Position numbers and translations under genes: made by a program. The notes beneath the pieces were generated by a model. It saw only the letters and a program-made list of their open reading frames with translations, did no database searches and had not been told where the DNA came from. This document shows, piece by piece, positions 21,449 to 32,670 of a stretch of DNA of 64,000 bases (positions are counted from its first letter, which is position 1; each line of letters starts with the position of its first letter). Source of the DNA: Berberis thunbergii. Lineage: Eukaryota > Streptophyta > Magnoliopsida > Ranunculales > Berberidaceae. The stretch covers positions 620,001 through 684,000 of the forward strand of contig QNQO01000520.1 in the NCBI GenBank assembly GCA_003290165.1. The letters run 5' to 3'.

Positions 21449-21570
21449 GTGGGCAGATCGGTGGAAGAACAGAGCCTTCTCCAAAAGGGAAGTGGATTTG
21501 GTATTGTTGCTGCGTTATGCGTGTTGTGGAAGGAAATGAGCTCAAGAATTTTCAATGGAGTTGGAAGAGG
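21449..21570 (+). pseudogene. Possible LINE zinc-binding (zf-RVT) fragment
   Basis: The frame encodes FGIVAALCVLWKEMSSRIFN, resembling the W-x-x-W-K-E-R-N-x-R-I-F motif at the C-terminus of plant LINE reverse transcriptases. Only about 25 residues match and no reverse transcriptase is nearby. It is a remnant at most. Confidence 0.35.
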
Positions 21571-22326
21571 TTCAGCCCAAATGAGTAGAGAAGACAGATT
21601 TCAAAGTCCTAGTTTGGACTGGGGGAATCCTCGGAGTATTCTAAAAGTCATTTCATACTTGTATGTTGGGCTAACCTGATGCTAAACTAATCAGTATGTA
21701 ATCTTTTTCCTTGCAAGCTTCTCAGCTGCAAGGAAAGTCCTTAATATACTGTTTGTCTCATCGAAGATATATTTTGTACCCCAAAACTTCTGTTTCTTGC
21801 ATCCTCTTTCGCCCTCTCCCTTCTTTGACTGTGTTTCTTACATAGTTTTCTTTAAAACCAAACACAGCCTTAGCATTTGCTGGTACCAAATCAACATCTC
21901 TACTAGATTCCTTCTGTCATTACATTTTCGAAGGTGGTGATCTTAAACTTGAAGAACTTTTGCTCCTAGCATGTAACAGCTATTGCATGATACTTTGACT
22001 ATCACACCCCTTGTTTTGTTATGTTTGGAGCAGATGAGCTATGCAAGAGTTACCCGTCTTTGACTTAAGAAGTTTTCTAGTTCTCTTCCGAGTTTCAAGT
22101 ACTCATTCCAAGAGCAATCTTCGCAGTTGTTATTAGTATTGTGTCAATACTTTTTCCTAGAGCTCAGGAAACAACGACAATTTTGGGGTAGCTTATGAAA
22201 TCAAGTTAGTTTCTGACAATACAGACTAGGACATGCTTTACACATGAGGTTCACATGCATTGAACATTAAAGTGAGCTTGTTGGCACTTGTTATCTCATT
22301 CTGTTCTTTTCTTGCTCTTTCTTTAG
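21571..22326. other. No gene recognised
   Basis: AT-rich sequence with no long open frame of known type and no terminal repeats. It ends in a pyrimidine tract and AG (22318-22326) that would serve as acceptor for the exon-like frame that follows, so part of it may be an intron. Confidence 0.4.
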
Positions 22327-23418
22327 CTTGCCATTGTTTATCATAGAACCAGCATTGTCTACTAGCTTTTGGAGGTTGCTGAAATCTTCAGTTCATCAGA
22401 GTTTTGTTCCGATGATAGTCAGAAAGAGACATGTTGCAGATAAAAACTTGCTTTTTCAACCTACTACATCAAGCCCAGTTAAAACATCAACAAAATACCC
22501 CAAGAAAAATCCCACCATTGCTGCTGGACCTGCGAAAAACACCATTAGAGAAAAGTTCTATAACTATGTAGTAGGGACAAGGGCAGAGCCAGGATATTTG
22601 CGCGGGGGGAGGGGGTCGCAAAGTACCAAAATATATGATAATAATAATATTTTATTTATTAAAATTTTGATGAACATTAACAAAAATATAGCATATTATG
22701 AAAAATTATAATTTTTTTTTATAAAATATAAATTTTTTTCATGATTGTATAAGTATTGACATATCAAAATTCACATAAAATGATTGTTTTTCCCTTGTAC
22801 ATTTTCTTATTACGACTTTTTTTTAAAGAATTACGAGGAAATATATCTTATTACGGCTTTTTCCAAAGAATTACAAGGGAATATATCTACTAAATCATAA
22901 TAAAATTATGAGTTGAGAAGTCTAAAAATTGTGACAATTTTATCTATATTGAAGTGATTGTTAAGTGGTTTGAAATTTGAACATTAAAATCAAGATGAGT
23001 TACATTAGAAAGTTTAGATTGGAAGATGGGTTGGATTATAGCTTTAAAGATTCAAGTGAAATGTAAATATTGGGCCTTACTTATATTTGTATACTTTAAA
23101 AAGATATTTAAAAAATGAGTGAGCGAAGAAATAACTTGTTAAAATACAATAAGTTAAAAATGAATATGGAACCTACTTGAGCACTACAGGCTATATAGGA
23201 AATTTGGAATTGAGGGGGGCAGAATAGAATTTTAGGTGATTTGAGGACATCAATTTCCAGTATCTCACAATGGTAGTTGAAAGAAATCTGAAAGTTGAGG
23301 AAGGGGGTGGGGGTGGGGGTGGCTCCGCCCTTGAGTAGGGAGGGGAGCTTCTGATAAACTGGAGCCTGGTTTGTTTCTGCCTCCATATGAGTTTCTAGAA
23401 ACATTCTCATTATGCTAA
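22327..23418 (+). pseudogene. Unrecognised 3' exon split by a hAT element
   Basis: After a CTTTCTTTAG acceptor, an open frame runs through RLLKSSVHQSFVPMIVRKRH and AKNTIREKFYNYVVG to 22577, where a hAT element begins. If the element and one TSD copy are left out, the same frame continues from 23342 with ASDKLEPGLFLPPYEFLE and stops at 23416-23418. An open frame on both sides of the insertion, in phase, suggests this was the last coding exon of a host gene. I do not recognise the protein. Upstream exons were not found. Confidence 0.45.
22578..23333. mobile_element. Non-autonomous hAT element, 756 bp
   Basis: Ends CAAGGGCAGAGCCA and TGGCTCCGCCCTTG form terminal inverted repeats (13 of 14). A perfect 8-bp TSD AGTAGGGA flanks it (22570-22577 and 23334-23341). 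The body is AT-rich with no transposase. Confidence 0.95.
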
Positions 23419-24059
23419 GCTCAGTTTACTGGTAGGGTATTAATACCCCATATTCTGTAGTTGGTCTTAATTTACTTTCACAAATTAATCGTTGTAAGCA
23501 GTTATCATTCAGTCAGCTTGGAGACTAAAGGTTATCTTAACCTAGTTTTGTCTGCTTTTGATTTAGACATCTCTTTGATCTCCATTTTAGTGTTAAAGAC
23601 AATCAAGTCATCAGCTCTTAACTAAACAAACAAACTTGAAGTTGCAAGAATGTTTAGAATCCCAAAATTCCAAGTGGTATTCCAAATGTAAGCTTGGAAA
23701 TGCACACTCTTATCGAGTAAGTCTAGCCAGCCATGTTCGTTGGCATTTTTGAGCATTTTCTTGGTTTTTTTTATACGTTTACCCTTCATATTTAAAACAC
23801 AAGCACAAACACTACTTATAGAATGGGTGAAATTGTAAAAAAGTCAAAAAAAAAATGCCCAAAAGAAGCCAACAAACAAGGCTGACTAGAATTGTTGGTA
23901 TGGGTTTGGAATTGAGATTCAACAAGACTTGGATGTGCGGTCAAATATGATGAATGAGAAAGATGACTTCACTAAAATGGCACGTCAACACAAATGTTGA
24001 TAAAAATTGCAAAAAAAAAAAAATACTTTGAAGACAATGATCGGTCGGCCGAATTTATA
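23419..24059. other. No gene recognised
   Basis: AT-rich sequence. The last 200 bases may be a decayed upstream part of the transposase remnant that follows. Confidence 0.4.
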
Positions 24060-24800
24060 GATTCCTTTTAAGATTTGTATAAATTAAGTGCAGAAGAAAA
24101 ATGGAACAAGGTCACAATTGAGTTTGATAAAAGATGGGAATCATACCCAAAGTGTTTGGAATATGTCGGGACAGTTTGGTATCCCCAGAAGGAGTACTTT
24201 GTCAATGTATGGACCGATACATTTATGCATTTTGGCTAATGGACAACCGGTTGAGTTGAAGGTGCACAGTCGAAATTGAAGCACTCGTTGAAAAATTCAC
24301 AAGGTACATTACTGAATGTCTGGACAAAGATGCATGATATAATCGAAATCCAATTGGGAAAGATAGAATCGTCATTTCAACATAGTCTGACGAAGGTGAA
24401 CACTGACCACATGTTCAGTTTATTTGGCTTACTTCATGGGTCAATGGCGTACAAGGCTACTGATTTGATCAATTCAGAAATTCGGAGGTGTGAAAATGTG
24501 GGCATTGACCTTGTCAAGTGTGGTTGTGTGTTTCAAACCTCTCATGGATTACCTTGCGCTCATGAACTTACAGGTTATCTAACTCCCACGGGACAAATTT
24601 CAGTACGCACCATAGACAAGTATTGGCTTCAACTTGACACAACACCTATTCGTGAATGTGGGGATGTGATTATAGACACAGTGGTCAATGCCCTTATGAA
24701 TAGATTTAATGATTCAACTCATGATCAAAAGTTGGTGATGAAGAGGAAGCTCATAGAGTTGAGTTCCCCTGATGACAGTGTAATAAATGATTGAACCATT
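24060..24800 (+). pseudogene. Mutator-like transposase remnant (C-terminal part with SWIM zinc finger)
   Basis: The frames encode LSAEEKWNKVTIEFDKRWES, then CLEYVGTVWYPQKEYFVNVW, then after a stop and frameshift LKNSQGTLLNVWTKMHDIIE, IESSFQHSLTKVN, and finally VGIDLVKCGCVFQTSHGLPC with AHEL. The pattern CxC...HGLPCAHE is the SWIM zinc finger at the end of MULE/FAR1-related transposases, and W...P..EYFV.VWT is the segment following their DDE core. The DDE core itself was not found. It is a decayed remnant that reads directly into a basic segment and an OTU-like domain (next entry). Confidence 0.8.
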
Positions 24801-25601
24801 AACACTTGTGGCGGAAAGGGGAGACCTAAAAAGAAGAAGTTGGCTAAGCACGAGAGGTCCACAAAAAAGGATCCATCGGGACACAAATACGCCATGGCAA
24901 AAGAAGAAATGAAAGGCAAAAGTAAGAAGTTGTCAAACAAAAAGGAGAAGCCGAGAATTTGTAACAATAGATTGATGAGGTAGATTTTGTCTTGGATAGG
25001 GGATTATATTGACAACATTGAGATTGTTCCAGGCAATGGAAATAGTGGCTTTCGATGCATATCCAAATTCCTACATTACGACGAAGAAAGCGGTTGGAAA
25101 CAGGTACGGAAAAACCTACTGATGGAGCTTGAAAGTAATGAAAATTGTGGGTTGCAATGTGGCACGAGTCAGGTGTCAAGGTTGTCAAGGATGTTTTGCT
25201 AATTCCAGAAAGCCAGGTGCGGATAGACAGGAAAAATTGGTTTATGGACCCCGATATATTAGAGCTTGCAGCGAAACGTTACCAATTTGTTTGTTATGGG
25301 AACCAAAACACGATATGTTTTTCATATGTTTACACGACACAATAGTTTGACAAAGGACATGTTTGTTTCATGGCACACTTTGGCACAGATCAGTCACTAT
25401 ATCTTCCTTCATATGCAATCGAAACCACCATTGCCTCCTATAGTACCAACTTGGTCGCATCGCATGTTTCCTTTGGGAATCTCATTGAAGAGTAGTTTCG
25501 ATGTCCAACTCGGTATTGGTGTGACAATGGTGAAGAAGTTCAACGAGAAGGATCAAAATAATGTCAAGAAGTCGAACGAGGTCGTGACCATATTGGACTG
25601 A
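24801..25601 (+). pseudogene. OTU-like cysteine protease domain attached to the Mutator-like remnant
   Basis: A lysine-rich linker (GKGRPKKKKLAKHERSTKK) is followed by IEIVPGNGNSGFRCISKFLH, then ESGWKQVRKNLLMELESN, then after a frameshift WFMDPDILELAAKRYQFVCY. This is the OTU pattern: DGNCGFR start, W..VR..L..EL helix, then the M.D...LA.RY strand. OTU domains remove ubiquitin; some plant MULE transposases carry one. The position of the catalytic Cys (DGNCGF) holds Ser here (GNGNSGF), so it would be inactive even apart from the frameshifts. Confidence 0.7.
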
Positions 25602-25787
25602 TGCACATATTGTATTTTGCTAACCATTTGTTGTGATGAAAAAAATGTAAATTTTTTGTGACATAGGAACCAATATTTTGTTAGAAAAGTCACAGTTTTT
25701 TTATTTACAGAAGACTTGTATTGTTCGAGTTTTTGTTAATATATTATATGGAATTTACTCTATTTATTTTGAGTTTTTGTTTATGTT

Positions 25788-26420
25788 TGATGCGACAATG
25801 CGACTTTCATAGAATTCAGATAAATTGTTTTTAACAAAATATAGTTTGATGCGACAATGCGAATAAACTTCAGAAAACTAAGTTTCACAAAAAAAAAAAT
25901 GGCAGATTTTTTTCTTGTTCGCAGTGAGCAATGCATACTTTTTGAAAAAGTCTGCATTGGTCCAGGCAAACAAGAAATTTTTTTTCTTTTTCAAAAATTC
26001 CATATTGGTTCATGCGAAGTTTTTGAAAAACCTCGCTTGGACCAATGCGAGCATTTTACAAAAGTTCGTCCAAAGCTAACATGATTTTTTTTGCAAAAAA
26101 ATTTCCTATTCGCCTGGACCAATGTGAGCTTTTTCAAAAAGTCTGCATTGCTTACTGGAAGCGGGAAAAAAATCTGCAATTTTTTATTTTTATTATTTAT
26201 TTATTTATTTATTTATAATTATTATTATTATTATTATTTTTGAAACTCTGTTTTCTGAAATATATTTTCTCAATCTTTGTTTTCTGACCTTATTCGCATT
26301 GTCACATCAAACCTAAATTCGAACCTAAACTTTGTTTAATCGCATCGTTGCATTAAACCTAAACTCGAACATAATCTTTGTTTAGTCGCATTGTCGCATC
26401 GAACCTAAACTAATCCTTTA
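25788..26420. repeat. Long imperfect inverted repeat
   Basis: The left arm carries TTTGATGCGACAATGCGA twice (near 25788 and 25846), then GCAATGCATACTTTTTGAAA and TCTGCATTGGTCCAGGC. The right arm mirrors this: GCCTGGACCAATGTGAGC, CTTTTTCAAAAAGTCTGCAT, then three about 46-base units each with CGCATTGTCGCATC-like cores and CCTAAAC. The centre is near 26030. The unit repeats make the arms a foldback structure. It may be an end of the Mutator-like element or an independent foldback. Confidence 0.7.
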
Positions 26421-26804
26421 TGTGAATTCCATACAAGTGGCATTGTAGCTTTGTTTTATAAAATTATTTTCTGACATGATGTCACATTATTTTCGAACCT
26501 AAACTAATCATTTGCAATTTTTCCTGCAAATTTTGTCATTGTTGCATTGTTTGTTACTTTGTTACAACAATAGTCTCGCATTCAATTCATTGTAAGAATC
26601 TTAAAATATGAAAGCTTCTTAACAAATGGAACAATCAATATCGAAGATAAGTAAAAACTTATAGCTTGTTAAAAAATATTTATGAAGTTTACAAAATGGA
26701 ACAATCAATATTTCCCCAAGGCTTTTTTTTCCCCAAAGTTTACAAAATGAAGACACTATCTTTGCTTTCGAACATAGTGTCTTTGTTATGCCTTGATTTT
26801 CTTT
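26421..26804. other. Likely 3' part or flank of the PMD gene remnant
   Basis: No clear domain is seen. On the minus strand it continues past the hAT miniature from the basic, KR-rich end of the PMD remnant. Confidence 0.35.
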
Positions 26805-27570
26805 CAGTGTTCTAAAAATCGCTAGGCGCTGGGCGGGCGGCGAGCAAGTGCCTAGCGCCCAGGGGCCTAGGCGGGTGCCTAGGCGGTCTTAGGTTTTGTA
26901 TTATAACTTTAATAATTTACAAAAGTTAAGCATAATACCTAATCAATTACATCCAATTTAATGTCAATATATATATACAAAATTTAAAAACATGAAAAAT
27001 TAACAATCGTGAACAAAATTTATTAAAACTCAAATGACTGAAGTTGGTCATGATGGGTACTTTATATAAATTTGAATTTGTGTACTCTTTTATTTTTCTT
27101 CAAATTGCATGAATAACCTCAGTTATGTTTGATAAAATCTACATTAGTAAAATTGGTACCGGCAGATCCTTTGAGAATTCCATTAAGTAATCATCCTTCG
27201 CTACATTTAGACATATCATCATTATCATCATCAAAGCCCAATCCCGAAATTTTCTAAAAAAACAATTAAATAGTTTATTTCTAAAAAATAGGAAAGAAAA
27301 ATAAAATAAGAACACAATCAACCTTATTTAAAAATAAAAAAATAAAAAATAAAAAAATAAAAAATAAAAAAATAAAAAAATAAAAAAATAAAAAATCTCC
27401 CAGACCGCCTAGACCCCGCCTAGGCCGCTAGACCGCCTAGACCCAGCCCAGACCCGCCTAGACCCGCCCAGACCGCCCAGAACCGCCCAGACAGCCGCCT
27501 AGGCATTAATCTGGGCGGTTTTCCACCTTCTAGCGCCTAGGTGCTGCCTAGACCGATTTTTAGAACACTG
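26805..27570. mobile_element. hAT miniature element, family 2 copy 1
   Basis: Terminal inverted repeats CAGTGTTCTAAAAATCG / CGATTTTTAGAACACTG are perfect over 17 bp. A perfect 8-bp TSD TTTTCTTT flanks it (26797-26804 and 27571-27578). The ends are GC-rich, with repeated GCCTAGGCGG and CCGCCTAGAC motifs, while the middle is AT-rich and contains an A-rich simple run (about 27320-27395). 766 bp, no coding capacity. Confidence 0.95.
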
Positions 27571-27578
27571 TTTTCTTT

Positions 27579-29534
27579 TACGCTTACTTCCTCCATCACC
27601 AATTTCACCACTGTCAACATTGGGGCGTACGTCAGGCTCTTTTTTATCTTGTTTCAAGGTAACTGGTGTAGACATTTCTTCTAGCAAATCCCATATTCTA
27701 TTTTGTCAGGTGAGCAATATAACCCTGTCGACATTCCCCCTTCTTCAATAGAGACATTGATCAGCTTACGAGCCTGGGCAATGACAATCTTTTGCAGGGA
27801 AACATTAGATGTTAGTGCAAACCATGTAAAAATTTGATATTACATAAGTGTAAAATGTTTGTAATTGCCCTCTTGTTTGAAAAATAAATGTCTTATTAGG
27901 GGATGACTTCTCTTCTTGTTTGGTGGTTGTACGAAGGGATGGCTCATGCAGTGAAACCAATCCAAGTAATCCTCCCTACAGTCCAATGGAAGCTTCACGG
28001 TGACACTTTGTTTATTAGTTGGCACGACATGATAATGTCACCTTTCAGCGAACGAAGACAAAATCCCATACTTCACGGAATAGTGTTTGCCAGATCAAGT
28101 TTTATTCTTCATGTTGGCTTAGATTGGAAGCGGTGTTCTAAAAATCGTTAGGCGCTGGGCGGGCGGCGAGCAGGTGCCTAGCGCCCAGGGGCCTAGGCGG
28201 GTGCCTAGGCGGTACCTAGGCGGTCTTAGGTTGTGTATTATAACTTTAATAATTTACAAAAGTTAAGCATAATACCTTATCAATTACATCCAATTTAATG
28301 TCAATATACATATGCAAAATTTAAAAACATGAAAAATTAACAATCGTGAACAAAATTTATTAAAACTCAAATGACTGAAGTTGGTCATGATGAGTACTTT
28401 ATATAAATTTGAATTTGTGTAATCTTTTATTTTTCTTCGAATTGCATGAATAACCTCAGTTATGTTTGATAAAATCTACATTAGTAAAATTGGTACCGGC
28501 AGATCCTTTGAGAATTCCATTAAGTAATCATCCTTCGCTACATTTAGACATATCATCATCATCATCATCATCATCAAAGCTCATTCCCGAGATTTTCTAA
28601 AAAAACAATTAAATAGTTTATTTCTAAAAAATAGGAAAGAAAAATAAAATAAGAACACAATCAACCTTATTAAAAATAAAAAATAAAAAAAATCTCCCAG
28701 ACCGCCTAGACCCCGCCTAGAGTCCGCATAGACCCCGCCTAGCCCGCCTAGACCCCGCCCAGACTCGCCTAGACCCGCCCAGACTGCCCAGATTGCTCGC
28801 CCAGGCATTAATCTGGGCGGTTTTCCACCTTCTAGCGCCTAGGCAGCCGCCTAGACCGATTTTTAGAACACTATTTTCTTTGGAAGAGTTGGGATGACTT
28901 GTACCTTTCCCATTTGTCTCATAAATCTATCGGGGTGATAGGGTTCTCAAACATCCTGTGAACCATGTGATGCCATGAAGGGGAGTGTTTCCCTTGGACT
29001 TCTCGTAAGGGTCCCAAAGGACCTGCGAATTATAATAATTAAAACTTATTAATATATACCACATACAAATTTTTTTATTGAACTTAAATATGCATTTTTA
29101 CTTTTTTCAGGAGAAATGTCATCGAGATGCCCTCTAAGAGTGATGATTTGTTCGTCCAAAACTCCTACAATTTGTGGGGGTTCCCACTTAGCCATGGTGG
29201 GGAGTCTAGAATCCCACTCCAGTCTTGCATTGCCTCAAAGTCTGAAGTGATCATATATTCATGCCTATAAACAAAAACAATATAAATAAATATTATGAAA
29301 TTCTTATATATTATGAGGGTAATTAACAAAATAAAAAATTCGAAACCTGTTTCCAAAAGAGAAAAATATCTAGAAATTTGTTTTGTTCCCTCTCTGTTAG
29401 CACCGCCCAACTGACGAAACAAGAATGCCAAAGCTCCCAGGCCCCATGCATACTTGTTAACATTGTCCAGTTTCATCAGCATCTTCAAATATTCAATATG
29501 AACATTTGTTCCACTTTTATCAACAAATATAATC
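27579..29534 (-). pseudogene. Plant mobile domain (PMD, MAIN-like) gene remnant, 3' half
   Basis: Read on the minus strand from 29534: IIFVDKSGTNVHIEYLKMLM, LDNVNKYAWGLGALAFLFRQ, then WSGILDSPPWLSGNPHK, then across a gap PYHPDRFMRQMGKVQVIP, a hAT miniature, SVTVKLPLDCREDYLDWFHC with SHPF, and near 27690-27579 an acidic-to-basic tail (GGSKRKRKQ). The W(A/S)G.ALA.L.RQLG and PYHPDRFMRQ(F/M)G patterns are those of the plant mobile domain (PF10536), found in MAIN/MAIL nuclear proteins and in transposons. Stops and two miniature insertions break it. The 5' half lies beyond the Athila element, at 42817-43950. Confidence 0.75.
28131..28878. mobile_element. hAT miniature element, family 2 copy 2
   Basis: Nearly the same sequence as 26805-27570, with ends CGGTGTTCTAAAAATCG and CGATTTTTAGAACACTA. 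The middle lacks the long A-rich run of copy 1. The flanks ATTGGAAG (28123-28130) and TTTGGAAG (28879-28886) form an 8-bp TSD matching at 7 of 8 positions only if five extra bases TTTTC (28874-28878) belong to the element. These five equal the first bases of the copy 1 TSD. Confidence 0.85.
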
Positions 29535-29539
29535 ATACC

Positions 29540-30892
29540 TGATAAGCACCCAAAACATCAATTTTTACACCCCTAAATATACAATTGTTAAGTTCAATTA
29601 TCCAATAAAAATATCTCATTATGTGTATTTTGTGCATTTTGTAGGAATTCAAACACAAATCTCAAATCATGCATAAAGTGACACAATAAGGCTAAATTCA
29701 ACAATCAGAAGGCCCAATGGGAGTTCAAATACATTCATAAGGACTAAAGAATTTAAATCCCAAGACTCATGAAGTCAAACCCACAAAGTATCAACAAATA
29801 CAGATCTCGAGGAAATCAACATTAAGATTTGGATGTCCACATGGCCAACTTTATCATAAAAAATCTCTATAAGACATGTTTCCTTATTTAACTCCAACAT
29901 ATTTCCTTGTTTCACTCAACCATGTTTCCTTGTTTCACTTAATCATGCTTCCTTATTTCACTCAAACCCTTTTTACCTATAAAGCCTCATACATGGAGTT
30001 CATAAATGATAGTTTTTTTTAGAGAGTTCTTTTAGTTGTAGTTCTTGGCTTTAGATTTTTGCTTGGTAGAGAAGTGCATATACTACTTTCTAACATTTTA
30101 ATTTTTCCATTGAAGAAGTAAGTTTTATCTTTGTTTCTCTTCGCAATTGTTTCTCTTTTTCCTTTAACTTTTAGTTTATTCTCATTATTCATGGATAACT
30201 AATCTTCCCTCTCAAGGGGAAGAGATTGAGCCCCATGAAGATATAACGATAGTTAGATTGTGTTGCATTTAGGAAGTAAAGTAGAACAATGAATTGTAAT
30301 AAATACTTTGAAAGAAAGCTTCATTTGTTAAATGTAATGGATAATGGTTTTGATTCGAAAGAGTAAATTATCTCCATCTCTTTTAGGATTTTCCGATGAA
30401 AAACATAATCAAATTCCAATAATGTTTTAGAAAAAAAAAAAACAATGGATTTGGTTAAAATTTGAGGAAAAAAAAAACTTTTACTTCTTTAATCCCACAA
30501 CTCAAGTCATGTAGGTTGAAAAACCATGTGATTTGAGTATTTTGGGAGAAAGTGAAATTGCGTTCTACAATCATTATGTTGGAATGGGGTGATTCTCATA
30601 CCATTAAGATTTCTTTATATTCATTTTTGTTACAAGTTATTATTTTGTTTTAGAATCATATCATCTCTCAACATCTCACCATCCATTATTTTGTTATTCT
30701 TTTTATTTTTTAAATTAAAAATCAAATATTATCTTCTAATCCAAGTGAAGTAATGATAACCCCTACTTTCACTATGCATTGTTGAAGTGTATTGTAGATT
30801 GAAGGAAAAAATAAACAAAAGAAAATAAATATTGCTTTGATTGATGTCAATAATCATGCAACGCCATTAATGTCGATTTTTGGCATCAATCA
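29540..30892 (+). repeat. 5' LTR of the Athila-type element
   Basis: Starts TGATAAGCACCCAAAA and ends GGCATCAATCA. Paired with 41472-42811. Directly after it, AATGACGTTGTTGCAC may be a decayed primer site, but no clear tRNA match is visible. Confidence 0.95.
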
Positions 30893-32670
30893 AATGACGT
30901 TGTTGCACATCACCTGGTGAAAGAAGACATTTTTGAAGATACAACTTTGGAGACAATAGAGACGATTTTTAATTTCTTTAATTTTTTTTCCTTTTCGTTA
31001 ATTTTTCTCATCTTTATGCATTTTTTGGGTAATTTTCAACTTACAACACAGCAGCAGACGGCTCAAACAATGTCCGTTTAACATGAAAATTTTACAACGA
31101 ATTTCGTGACACTCCTATGAATTTGTAGTTGGTAATTTTCAGATTTTTTTTGAGGTTGGTTGCCTGTTGAACAAATTCCTTTGGAAAAGTAGGTGATAAA
31201 GCTGCGGAATTGCCTAAGACTTGCTTGAAGACTTTATTTTTATTTTTTTTATTTGTAGTTTCTAGTGAGAAAAAGAGTTTATTATTTAATAATTTTTTTA
31301 ATATGTCTTGAATGGTCGAGTGAAACTTGTAATTGTTAGGCATTATTTTAACATTAGGTTGATTGTTTGTTTTAGGTTAAAACTAATTTACTTTCAAAAA
31401 AAAAGTTTGACTTATTGACCAGGACCATTAAACACCTTTTGCATCTGTAATTGCTTGATTGTGTGTTTATTTATTTAGATAACAATAGAAGTCGGAAATA
31501 AATAAAAAAATTTGTTCTTTGAAAAGGGCTAACTCTTTTTTTGTAGTGGACAACTAGTGGTGTTGCGAGAGAGAAAACAATTGCTTGAACTTAGGAGGAG
31601 TAGCTTTCAAATAACATTTCTCTCTACTCCCACGGTGGAGACCTTGTGTCCGAGCTCACAAGTTAGTAAGTATCTCTTTTAGAGACATTATTTTAGTGGT
31701 TTGGGAGCTGAGTGAAAATCGATTTGACATTGCCTGCTTTTTTTTTTATGTTTTTGCATCTTAATGAACTGCGTGGTTACTTACGTTAATAAACTACCAT
31801 AAACAGAGATGGAAGACCTATCCCGATTTTTAAACTGGTGGAATTTCATCACCCACCTCATCACTCCAGCTGTGTGAAACTAAGGCACATAATAAAATCA
31901 ACTAAGATTAAATTCATATGACAACTAAGACCAAGGCTATTCTGCTGAATTTTGTGTTGATTAAAGCTAAATGCGACGTTGGGTTTAATCATTCAATGAA
32001 CTCCGGGATACCGCTGCCACATGGGTAACTCACCAGGTATGCGAAGTTACTAGTAAGTCGCGGACCGTAAAAAGACGTGGTGTAACTAACCGTTTTGGCT
32101 AGGGAAACACACCCTAAGTACGTATTTGACATGCATCGTTCTCATATCAATCGGTCTACAGAGCGGTAGCACAGGTACAATTCTTAATTAGACCCCGTGA
32201 CCTCTTGTCACTTGTGCAATAATCCGGCTTCTTGCAAGCGTAACTCTGACCTCCTGATTTTGGACTTTGTACTGTTGGATACAAGCTTTTAGGATCATCT
32301 GTTAGCACCCTATCTAATCAGGCAATAATAGATAGCAACATAACGCCCGGTGTTTTAATCAATTTTGTCCCTCACAGATTAACAATATAAAATCTCATTA
32401 AAACATTGTTTGCTTAGATTTGACATTTCTGTGGTTCAAAAGTGATTGTTGCTTGTGTATGTCTTCTTAGCAATCGTCTAGGGATACTTGATCTTGTGTT
32501 TTGTTACTGTCATCTTTCCATCTCATTTTATTCATTTTATGAAAGTTTGGGAACGACCCAACAAATGCATAGTTCGTACCCAAAAATTTTCTAGCCACCC
32601 TAATATATTTTTTGCTTCTTCACCACACTCATTTCCACCTAAACCCTTTACTCTCCAATCAACACTGAAA
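30893..32670. other. Untranslated leader of the Athila-type element
   Basis: Long AT-rich leader between the 5' LTR and gag, usual for this group. No domain is recognised. Confidence 0.6.
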
